The position numbers and the translations under genes were made by a program. A DNA stretch of 32,872 nucleotides, from contig CALLZK010000022.1 of the NCBI GenBank assembly GCA_937858275.1, positions 1 to 32,872 on the forward strand, read 5' to 3'. Shown here piece after piece: positions 13,530 to 19,896 of this stretch. The notes beneath the pieces were generated by a model. That model did no database searches. It saw only the letters and a list, made by a program, of their open reading frames with translations, and was not told the origin of the DNA. Source of the stretch: an uncultured bacterium. Lineage in GTDB: Bacteria > Patescibacteriota > Minisyncoccia > Phycocordibacterales > JAACPR01. Every line of letters starts with the position of its first letter. Position 1 is the first letter of the stretch.

Positions 13530-13967
13530 TTAGTCACAGTACCCACACGGGCACAGTGACGGTTGTTGTGCCGGTGATGTTGATGTATCACCGGCCTTCT
13601 TCCGAACCTTTATTTCGTGCCAGTTGGCACTTTTTGAAGTTCGGCTGTAGCATCCCTCACCCCAGCTGTGAGGTGAGCCGCAGTTGACACATTCAACAGG
13701 GTCAAAAACACTGTTCCGCTGTGTTTGTGTTACCCCGTTGAAGGTCCACGATCCGTGGGTTCTCCTGGTCGAACCAGAAGAAAACGCAATATCGACTCCA
13801 CCAATTCCCGGACGAAAGGATTGATTGTAGTTGATGCTGTTCCTCCTGTACCGCCCACCCCAGGAGTTATAATTTTCTTCCTCGGAGTGGTAGGATCCCC
13901 ACCGCTCGGTCGTGGCACAACCGGTGCCCAAACCAACAACCAATAACATCAAAAAACTGATTTTCAT
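13530..13967 (-). CDS. G+C-rich secreted, lipoprotein-like protein with Cys clusters
   Basis: This 145-residue protein starts with a signal-like hydrophobic segment (MKISFLMLLVVGLGTGC); C17 could be a lipidation site, but the lipobox is imperfect. The rest is polar and rich in Gly, Ser, Asn and Arg, with no membrane helix. It holds CVNC and SWGEGC (about 93-107) and ends in CPCGYC, giving a cysteine pattern that could bind metal or form disulfides. No family is recognised. About half of its bases are G or C, against roughly a quarter to a third in its neighbours. It has a strong SD (GGAG), a near-consensus promoter and its own terminator. It looks acquired or under special expression. Other frames are open across it because of base composition, but only this one has the start signals. 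Confidence 0.75.
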   Translation of the reverse strand: MKISFLMLLVVGLGTGCATTERWGSYHSEEENYNSWGGRYRRNSINYNQSFRPGIGGVDIAFSSGSTRRTHGSWTFNGVTQTQRNSVFDPVECVNCGSPHSWGEGCYSRTSKSANWHEIKVRKKAGDTSTSPAQQPSLCPCGYCD

Positions 13968-13972
13968 GGCCC

Positions 13973-14038
13973 TCTCCTTTCTTTATTTGAGCCTTTTTTA
14001 TTCTGCACAAATTATAACATAATTTATAAAAAAATCAA
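13973..14038 (-). promoter_or_regulatory. Promoter and SD of the lipoprotein-like gene
   Basis: On the minus strand TTGATT (14033-14038), a 16-nt spacer, then TGT + TATAAT (14011-14016). A leader of about 37 nt contains the 12-nt box AAAGAAAGGAGA (13973-13984) whose GGAG is 6 nt from the ATG. This is one of only two genes in the window with such a leader. Confidence 0.75.
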
Positions 14039-14062
14039 GCAAACAAAAAAACTTCTTTTTGA

Positions 14063-14068
14063 TATAAT
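14063..14068 (+). promoter_or_regulatory. Extended -10 of pilB
   Basis: TGA + TATAAT, ending 9 nt before the ATG at 14078. No clear -35 is seen. A leaderless or nearly leaderless transcript is predicted. Confidence 0.6.
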
Positions 14069-14077
14069 TTAAATCAA

Positions 14078-15751
14078 ATGGTCATAAAATTTGATGAAGA
14101 TAAACAAAATATAAAAATCGCCGAACTAAGAGAAAAAGAAAGCGAGGATTTGGCACAGTATTTATCATCAAAATATGGCTTACCATACATAGATCTTATT
14201 GGAAAAGCATATATTGATACAAATGCACTGAGAATTATAAGAGAAGACGATGCAAGACAAGTAAAAATAGCAGCATTTCAACTTACAAATAAAAATATAA
14301 AAGTAGCAATTATCTCCCCAAACACACAAGGACTAAATGTGATTTTAGAAAATCTACAAAACCAAGGGTACATTCCAGAATTGTATGTTTGCTCTCAAAA
14401 AAGTTTGGAACATGCATGGAGTAGATACAAAGATGTTTCATTTGCCACAGAAACATCCGCCGGAACACTTGATGTTGCAAACGAGTTTATTTCTGATTTC
14501 ATAAAAAAAGTAAATTCTGTTGATGGTGCAAAAAAACTTATAGAAGATGTAAAGCAAATGAAAAGAGGTTTTAAAATTTCAAGAATTGTAGAAATAATTG
14601 TCGCCGCTGGTATTGGGTCAAAAGCTTCTGATATACACATAGAACCAGAAGAGGATGAGGTTGTTGTTCGTTTTAGAATAGACGGTGTTTTGATCAGGGT
14701 CACATTATTAGATTTTGATACATACAAATTATTAATTTCCAGAATAAAATTATTATCTGGACTAAAACTAAACATAAAAGAACAGGCACAGAACGGAAGG
14801 TTCAGTGTGAGAATTGGCGAAACAGAATTCGAAATTAGAACATCAACAATGCCCGGAAACAATGGTGAGTCAGTAGTTATGAGATTACTTGACCCAAAAT
14901 CACTGACTGTTCCACTAGATCAAATCGGAATTCCAGACAAATTATTAAAATTATTCATAAGAGAAATAGAAAAACCAAACGGAATGATTTTGAATACTGG
15001 CCCAACCGGATCTGGAAAAACTACCACACTTTATTCCTTTTTAAATAGAGTAAAAACTCCGGAAATAAAAATAATCACAATAGAAGATCCTATAGAATAT
15101 CACTTGGCAGGAGTCGTTCAAACACAGGTTGACCAAAAAAAGAATTACGATTTTGCATCCGGCTTAAAAAACTCTCTTAGACAAGATCCTGATGTAATAA
15201 TGGTTGGAGAAATTAGAGATAATGACACGGCGGCAACTGCTATTCAAGCAGCATTAACTGGACACCTTGTTTTTTCAACCTTACACACAAACAGTGCCGC
15301 AGGTGCTTTTCCAAGATTAGCAGATCTTGGTGTTGATTCAAAAATAATGACTTCAGCAATAAATCTTGTAATTGCTCAAAGACTTGTAAGAAAACTATGT
15401 CCACATTGTGCCAAAACAGTTCAACTTGAGGGAGAAAGGTTAGAAAAATTAAAAAATATTTATGATCAAATTAATGACCCAGAAAAACCTCCGTTTTCTG
15501 ATGAAATAAAAGAATCTGTCGGATGCCCCCAATGTAATAACACAGGATATAGGGGTAGAATTGGTATTTTTGAGGCAATATTTATGGATACAGAGTTAGA
15601 AAAAATAATTCACGACTTTGGTAGTGAGCATGAAATATTTGATGTTGCCAAAAAACAAGGAATGATTAGCATGAGTGAAGATGGTCTAATAAAAATAATG
15701 AAAGGGGTTACAACAATAGATGAAGTTGAAAGAGTTGTTGGTTTTTTTTAG
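14078..15751 (+). CDS. pilB: Type IV pilus assembly ATPase PilB
   Basis: This 557-residue GspE/PilB-family ATPase has an N-terminal MshEN-like domain (about 1-125), then a linker and the N2 domain with ASDIHIEPEEDEVVVRFRIDG. The C-terminal ATPase domain carries Walker A GPTGSGKTTT (about 309-318), the Asp box TIEDPIEY, Walker B region DPDVIMVGEIRD and the His box LVFSTLHTN. A zinc-binding set CPHC...CPQC (about 445-490) is followed by GYRGRIGIFE, typical of assembly rather than retraction ATPases. It powers pilin polymerisation, plausibly of the prepilin at 476-964. It is monocistronic here; the PilC, PilM-O and PilT genes are not in the window. Confidence 0.95.
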   Translation: MVIKFDEDKQNIKIAELREKESEDLAQYLSSKYGLPYIDLIGKAYIDTNALRIIREDDARQVKIAAFQLTNKNIKVAIISPNTQGLNVILENLQNQGYIPELYVCSQKSLEHAWSRYKDVSFATETSAGTLDVANEFISDFIKKVNSVDGAKKLIEDVKQMKRGFKISRIVEIIVAAGIGSKASDIHIEPEEDEVVVRFRIDGVLIRVTLLDFDTYKLLISRIKLLSGLKLNIKEQAQNGRFSVRIGETEFEIRTSTMPGNNGESVVMRLLDPKSLTVPLDQIGIPDKLLKLFIREIEKPNGMILNTGPTGSGKTTTLYSFLNRVKTPEIKIITIEDPIEYHLAGVVQTQVDQKKNYDFASGLKNSLRQDPDVIMVGEIRDNDTAATAIQAALTGHLVFSTLHTNSAAGAFPRLADLGVDSKIMTSAINLVIAQRLVRKLCPHCAKTVQLEGERLEKLKNIYDQINDPEKPPFSDEIKESVGCPQCNNTGYRGRIGIFEAIFMDTELEKIIHDFGSEHEIFDVAKKQGMISMSEDGLIKIMKGVTTIDEVERVVGFF

Positions 15752-15879
15752 ATTAAAAAATATTTATTTTTTTTAAAAAAAAATAAAAAACAGTATGAAA
15801 CAAAAAAAATGTTTTGACTAGTTGAATTTATAAAATATATGACTAATATATTTTATATACAGAAATTTTTAGTTTTTTC
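15752..15879. other. A/T-rich spacer with an 11-bp palindrome
   Basis: This gene-free stretch holds long A and T runs (about 15757-15800) and a perfect inverted repeat, ATAAAATATAT (15830-15840) with ATATATTTTAT (15846-15856), loop GACTA. It could be a weak bidirectional terminator for pilB, a protein site, or a promoter area for the RNA that follows. No ORF is supported. Confidence 0.5.
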
Positions 15880-16070
15880 GGAACGAAAGAAGTACATATA
15901 AAAGTTCCAGAATATAAACCTCTAAGCAAAACCTTTAAATACCGAGACCTAAAGGCAGGTAATTATCTAAGGATAGCATCAGTAAATACAGCCAAAGCCG
16001 TCAACCAAAAACGTCCTCGATGAAACACCAACGGGATATTCCCTTTGCTTAGAGATTTATGTTCTTGAAC
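15880..16070 (+). ncRNA. Candidate structured RNA between pilB and ruvB
   Basis: This intergenic segment is richer in G+C than the spacers around it and has no ORF. A long closing helix is visible: 15920-15930 pairs perfectly with 16044-16054 (11 bp), extended after one mismatch by 15914-15918 with 16056-16060, and by GTTC (15904-15907) with GAAC (16067-16070). Inside are possible local hairpins at 15932-15937/15950-15955, TATC/GATA (15964-15974) and GGGA/TCCC (16033-16043). GTTCC (15904-15908) could instead pair with GGAAC (15880-15884), which would be mutually exclusive with the outer helix. Size and rod-like closure recall 6S RNA, but I find no RNase P, tmRNA or SRP RNA signature, and no known riboswitch core. 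The strand is uncertain. Confidence 0.45.
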
Positions 16071-16110
16071 AGAATTTTCGAATATCTTGTATAAAAAAAC
16101 TTATACATGG

Positions 16111-16116
16111 TATAAT
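16111..16116 (+). promoter_or_regulatory. Extended -10 of ruvB-yebC-ruvC
   Basis: TGG + TATAAT, 16 nt before the ruvB ATG, giving a leader of about 9 nt. An inverted repeat (TGTATAA and TTATACA, about 16088-16107) lies just upstream and could be an operator or the end of the preceding RNA. Confidence 0.6.
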
Positions 16117-16132
16117 AACATATACAAATATT

Positions 16133-17161
16133 ATGTCAAGTACCCCCAAACCAACAAAAAAAGACACAGACAATAATAATAAAATAGATAACTTTTTAGA
16201 TCAAGAGCTGAGACCAAAGTTTTGGGATGAATATATTGGTCAAGAAAGTATAAAAAACAATCTAAACATACTACTACAAGCAGCAAAAGAAAGGTCTCAT
16301 CCGCCAGAGCATATTTTGTTTTATGGCCCTCCAGGACTGGGTAAAACGACACTCGCCCATCTTATTGCTCATCACACAAATTCACAAATAAAGATAACTT
16401 CTGGTCCGTCCATCGAAAAAGTTGGCGACATTGCCTCAATATTAACAAATTTAAATTCTGGGGATATCCTGTTTATAGACGAGGTCCATAGACTAAACAA
16501 ATCAGTCGAGGAGGTGCTATATCCGGCCATGGAGTCAGGAAATTTGGATATAATAATTGGAAAAGGTCCGTCAGCCAGAACAATTCAGTTGGAATTGCCG
16601 CCATTCACCATGATCGCCGCAACAACCAGAATTTCAATGCTTTCATCCCCTCTTCGATCCAGGTTCTCTGGCGGAATATTTAGATTAGAATTTTATTCTC
16701 AAAAAGAAATTGAAAAAATCATAGAAAGATCTGCGAAAATTTTAAAAATAAACATAGACAAAAATGCTTGTGAGGAAATTGCCAAAAGAAGCAGACAAAC
16801 ACCAAGAACTGCAAACTATCTTTTAAAAAGATGTAGAGATTATTCTCAAGTACACAAAACAGATTTAACAAAAGAATCTGTAGACAAAACATTAGACATG
16901 TTACAAATAGACGATGTTGGTCTTACAAAGGCAGACAAAAACATTTTAGAAACCATTGTAGAAAAATTCAATGGTGGTCCAGTCGGATTACACACAATAT
17001 CAATGTCGCTTTCAGAAGAGCCCGGAACAATAGAAGAATTTAATGAACCGTATTTAATACAACTTGGCTTTATAGAAAGAACACCTCGCGGCCGAATGGT
17101 TACTGAAAAAGGATATTCTCATTTAAACATAAAACCACCGCCAAATCTTTTTAAAAAATAA
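16133..17161 (+). CDS. ruvB: Holliday junction DNA helicase RuvB
   Basis: This 342-residue AAA+ ATPase of normal length starts with a polar N-terminus and LRPKFWDEYIGQE. Walker A is GPPGLGKTT (about 65-73), Walker B LFIDEVHRL (about 112-120), sensor 1 AATTRISML and the arginine-finger region SPLRSRF. The C-terminal winged helix contains NGGPVGLHTISMSLSEEPGTIEE. RuvB hexamers drive branch migration on RuvA-bound junctions. It heads a plus-strand cluster with yebC and ruvC. Confidence 0.98.
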   Translation: MSSTPKPTKKDTDNNNKIDNFLDQELRPKFWDEYIGQESIKNNLNILLQAAKERSHPPEHILFYGPPGLGKTTLAHLIAHHTNSQIKITSGPSIEKVGDIASILTNLNSGDILFIDEVHRLNKSVEEVLYPAMESGNLDIIIGKGPSARTIQLELPPFTMIAATTRISMLSSPLRSRFSGGIFRLEFYSQKEIEKIIERSAKILKINIDKNACEEIAKRSRQTPRTANYLLKRCRDYSQVHKTDLTKESVDKTLDMLQIDDVGLTKADKNILETIVEKFNGGPVGLHTISMSLSEEPGTIEEFNEPYLIQLGFIERTPRGRMVTEKGYSHLNIKPPPNLFKK

Positions 17162-17213
17162 TTCAAAACTATTCATAAAATAATTCTTTAAAAATTAATC
17201 TAAAAACAAAAAC

Positions 17214-17744
17214 ATGTCTGGACATAACAAGTGGTCAAAAATAAAAAATAAAAAGGGAGTCGAAGATGCAAAAAGAAGTCAAAAATTTTCCAAATTATCA
17301 AAACTAATTACTTCTGTTTCAAAGAGAGTTGATGGAAACACGACATCACCAGAACTTGTGGCAATTGTTGAAATAGCAAAAAAAGAAAATATGCCAAAAG
17401 ACACAATTGAAAGAGCGATCAAAAAAGGAACGGACAGCAACACAACTTCAATGGAAAGTGTCTTATACGAAACTTATGGTCCTGGAGGAACGGCAATAAT
17501 GATAGAGGGATTAACCGATAACAAAAATAGAACTGCCGCAGAAATAAGGCACATTTTATCAAAAAACGGATTTGATCTGGCACAACCAGGTTCTGCATCA
17601 TGGGCTTTTTCAAAAGAAAACGGAAAATGGATTGCAAATACATTAGTCGATTTATCTGACGAAGATTTAGAAAAATTATCAAATTTGGTAGATATTTTGG
17701 AAGAATTAGAAGATGTGCAAGAAGTTTTTACAAATGCAGAATAA
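17214..17744 (+). CDS. yebC: YebC/PmpR family protein, internally shortened
   Basis: This 176-residue protein begins MSGHNKWSKIKNKKG, the family hallmark, and has the normal first domain (to about 75) and YGPGGTAIMIEGLTDNKNRT. Typical members have about 240 residues. Here the sequence passes from GSASWAFSK...WIANTLVDLSDEDLEKL straight to the family C-terminus (LEELEDVQEVFTNAE). The domain holding the EAGAEDV and PxN motifs, about 65 residues, is therefore missing. YebC proteins act as transcription regulators or as ribosome-associated factors relieving stalls at proline runs. The frame is intact. It sits between ruvB and ruvC, a common neighbour arrangement. Confidence 0.92.
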   Translation: MSGHNKWSKIKNKKGVEDAKRSQKFSKLSKLITSVSKRVDGNTTSPELVAIVEIAKKENMPKDTIERAIKKGTDSNTTSMESVLYETYGPGGTAIMIEGLTDNKNRTAAEIRHILSKNGFDLAQPGSASWAFSKENGKWIANTLVDLSDEDLEKLSNLVDILEELEDVQEVFTNAE

Positions 17745-17769
17745 TTTGTAATTTTATAAAAAATAAAAA

Positions 17770-18261
17770 ATGAAAATAATCTCTATAGATCCAGGATATG
17801 AAAGACTTGGTATAGCAATAATTGATTTGGAGAAAAAAGAGTTAGACTCATTCATTTTTTCTGAATGCTTCAAGACAAATTCAAAAGAAGAACACTCAAC
17901 TCGTTTGGCAAAAATTCAAAAAAGAATTTTAGAAATTATAAAAATTTATAAACCAACAGAATTGGCAATAGAAACATTATTTTTTAACACAAATGCAAAA
18001 ACCGCCTTAATGGTTGCCGAAGCTAGAGGTACAATAATTGCCACAGCAAAAAATGAGGGTTTGGAAATATTTGAATACAGCCCGCAACAAATAAAAATAG
18101 CAGTTTCTGGAAACGGAAAAAGTGATAAAAATTCTATTATAAAAATAATACCAATGTTAATAAATATTAAAAAAAACATATCAAACGACGACGAATTTGA
18201 TGCGATAGCATGCGGATTAACACATAGAGCAAGTAGAAAAAATAAAAATTTAAAAAAATAA
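17770..18261 (+). CDS. ruvC: Holliday junction resolvase RuvC
   Basis: This 163-residue endonuclease is of normal length. The acidic catalytic tetrad is visible: D7 in ISIDPGYERLG, E68 in LAIETLFF, and D141 and D144 in NDDEFDAIACGLTH. The NTNAKTALMVAEARG segment and YSPQQIK are also conserved. RuvC makes symmetric cuts in junctions moved by RuvAB. The C-terminus is a basic tail. It is the last gene of the ruvB-yebC-ruvC cluster, 25 bp after yebC. No SD sequence is present. Confidence 0.96.
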   Translation: MKIISIDPGYERLGIAIIDLEKKELDSFIFSECFKTNSKEEHSTRLAKIQKRILEIIKIYKPTELAIETLFFNTNAKTALMVAEARGTIIATAKNEGLEIFEYSPQQIKIAVSGNGKSDKNSIIKIIPMLINIKKNISNDDEFDAIACGLTHRASRKNKNLKK

Positions 18262-18369
18262 TTTTTTCACACCTTTTGCTTTTCCACAGAAAATTTTAAA
18301 ACACTATTTGCATTTTAAAATTAATTTGTTACAAGTATATTAAATTAAAAATTAATTTTTTAAAAAAAT

Positions 18370-18612
18370 ATGGAAAATGAAGAAATGCACGATTTAAAAG
18401 ATGGAGAAAACGAAGTTGATGAAATATTAGAAATAGGAATAGCTGAAGAATTAATAGAAGAAGATGTGGACGGTGTAGAAGAAGAGCCTCATGTCGATCC
18501 TCTTATTTTAAAAGAGCCCGATGAAGAAAATTCTGAATTAGAGGAAGATGAGGAAGAAGAAGATGAATATGATTTGTTAGTTGACGTTTACGAAGATATA
18601 GATAACTTCTAA
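18370..18612 (+). CDS. Small very acidic protein of unknown function
   Basis: This 80-residue protein is more than 40 percent Asp and Glu, with a run of acidic residues at about 56-66, and ends DLLVDVYEDIDNF. There is no membrane segment, no cysteine and no known fold. It is predicted to be largely disordered. It starts after a 108-bp spacer with a possible -10 (TATATT, about 18336-18341) and lacks an SD sequence. It converges with tyrS, 3 bp apart. The base composition is like that of its neighbours. It could be a nucleic-acid mimic or a chaperone-like tail, but nothing supports a specific role. Confidence 0.65.
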   Translation: MENEEMHDLKDGENEVDEILEIGIAEELIEEDVDGVEEEPHVDPLILKEPDEENSELEEDEEEEDEYDLLVDVYEDIDNF

Positions 18613-18615
18613 ATT

Positions 18616-19836
18616 TTAAACTACTATTTTTACAAATCTTTTTTTGCCTATTCTATAAAAACCAGATTCTTTTATTATATAATTTGGATCGTTTATTTTT
18701 TGTTTTTCAGAATCAGAAATAATTTTTAGTATAGCACCGCCATCAATCAATCGCCTCCAATCATTTTTTGAAATAACAATCTTTTCTTTTATTAAAATAT
18801 CGACAATTTTTTGATCAACACTTGCTTTTATTTCAATAAAATTTTCTGGTATACCTCCACGACTAAATGTTTTTTCAAAATTTTCAACTGCGGAAATAGC
18901 ATCTTTTTCGCCGTGATACATTTTTACGATTTCTTTGCCTAATTCAATTTTTAAATCTTTTGGATTTATTTTTTGAGATAAAAGATTTGCTTCAAATTCT
19001 GCAATTTTTTCTTCTGAAAAATCTGTGCAAACTCTGAAATATTTTATTATTAAATCATCCCTTAAAGACATTATTTTTCCAAAAATTTCACTTGGTTCAT
19101 CTATTATATTGATAACATTACCCCAACTAGTAGACATTTTTCTACCATCTGTTCCTTCAAGCATTGTTGTTGTCAAAATATCCTGTTCTGTTTTGCCATA
19201 ATATTTTTGAATTATTCTTCCGGCTTTTAGATTAAACAATTGATCAAAACCTCCAATTTCAACATCCGCATCAACCATTACAGAATCGTAGCCCTGCATC
19301 AAAGGATACATAAATTCTCTTAGTGATATTTCCCCGCCTCTATCTAGTCTGTCTTTGAAATTTCTACGAGAAATCATTTGGCTAACTGTAAAACTTTCAG
19401 CCAGTTTTGTAATTTCTTTAAATTTTAATTTACTTAACCAATCTGAATTGTATTTAAAAGAAACTTTTTTTAAATCTAAAATTTTGCCAATTTGATTTTT
19501 GTAATTTTTTAGATTTTTTTCAACATCAAAATCAGAAAGCATTGGTCTTTTTTCTAATTTATCTGAAGGATCACCTATTTGTGCTGTAAAATTTCCAACA
19601 ATAAAAATTATATTGTGTCCCAAATCCTGAAATTCTTTTAGTTTTCTCAAAATGACAGCTCTTCCTATATGAATTTTTGAACCAGTTGGATCAAATCCGA
19701 GTTTTATATTTAATCTTTTTCCAGAAAGAAGCTTTTTTTCTAGAGATTCCAAAACGAAAACCTCTTCAACATTTCTGGTTAAGAGTTTTTTAATCTTTTC
19801 TTTATCGGTATTTACTTTTTTGCTAAAATTTAACAT
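18616..19836 (-). CDS. tyrS: Tyrosyl-tRNA synthetase
   Basis: This 406-residue class I synthetase has the HIGH motif as HIGR (56-59) in KLGFDPTGSKIHIGR and the KMSKS motif as KMSTS in TDGRKMSTSWGN. VGNFTAQIGDPSD, YPLMQGYDSV and IGGFDQLFN match tyrosine-pocket blocks. The C-terminal S4-like RNA-binding domain includes KNDWRRLIDGGAI. The sequence is of the bacterial short-insert (TyrZ-like) type. The ATG is 7 nt after an extended -10 (TGT + TAGAAT, 19844-19849), identical to the one at tsaE. It is divergent from the PBP gene. Confidence 0.96.
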   Translation of the reverse strand: MLNFSKKVNTDKEKIKKLLTRNVEEVFVLESLEKKLLSGKRLNIKLGFDPTGSKIHIGRAVILRKLKEFQDLGHNIIFIVGNFTAQIGDPSDKLEKRPMLSDFDVEKNLKNYKNQIGKILDLKKVSFKYNSDWLSKLKFKEITKLAESFTVSQMISRRNFKDRLDRGGEISLREFMYPLMQGYDSVMVDADVEIGGFDQLFNLKAGRIIQKYYGKTEQDILTTTMLEGTDGRKMSTSWGNVINIIDEPSEIFGKIMSLRDDLIIKYFRVCTDFSEEKIAEFEANLLSQKINPKDLKIELGKEIVKMYHGEKDAISAVENFEKTFSRGGIPENFIEIKASVDQKIVDILIKEKIVISKNDWRRLIDGGAILKIISDSEKQKINDPNYIIKESGFYRIGKKRFVKIVV

Positions 19837-19843
19837 TATTATT

Positions 19844-19886
19844 ATTCTAACATTTTAGACATCTAAAACAAAATAGATGATATAAT
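19844..19886. promoter_or_regulatory. Divergent leaderless promoters of tyrS and the PBP gene
   Basis: Minus strand: TGT + TAGAAT (19844-19849), 7 nt before the tyrS ATG. Plus strand: TGA + TATAAT (19881-19886), 10 nt before the PBP ATG at 19897. There is no SD sequence on either side. Confidence 0.6.
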
Positions 19887-19896
19887 AAATTTACAA

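Noticed and set aside
13725-13946. Alternative long frames on both strands inside the G+C-rich gene
   Set aside because: High G+C lowers stop frequency in all frames. Only the 13530-13967 frame has SD, promoter and a stop next to the terminator.
15752-16132. RNase P RNA, tmRNA or SRP RNA in the pilB-ruvB gap
   Set aside because: I looked for the GAGGAAAGTCC and AGAGTA signatures of RNase P, the tRNA-like 3' end of tmRNA, and the SRP apical motif. None is present on either strand.
18280-18288. Single DnaA-box-like TTTTCCACA before the acidic protein gene
   Set aside because: An isolated one-mismatch site in A/T-rich DNA is expected by chance; there is no cluster.
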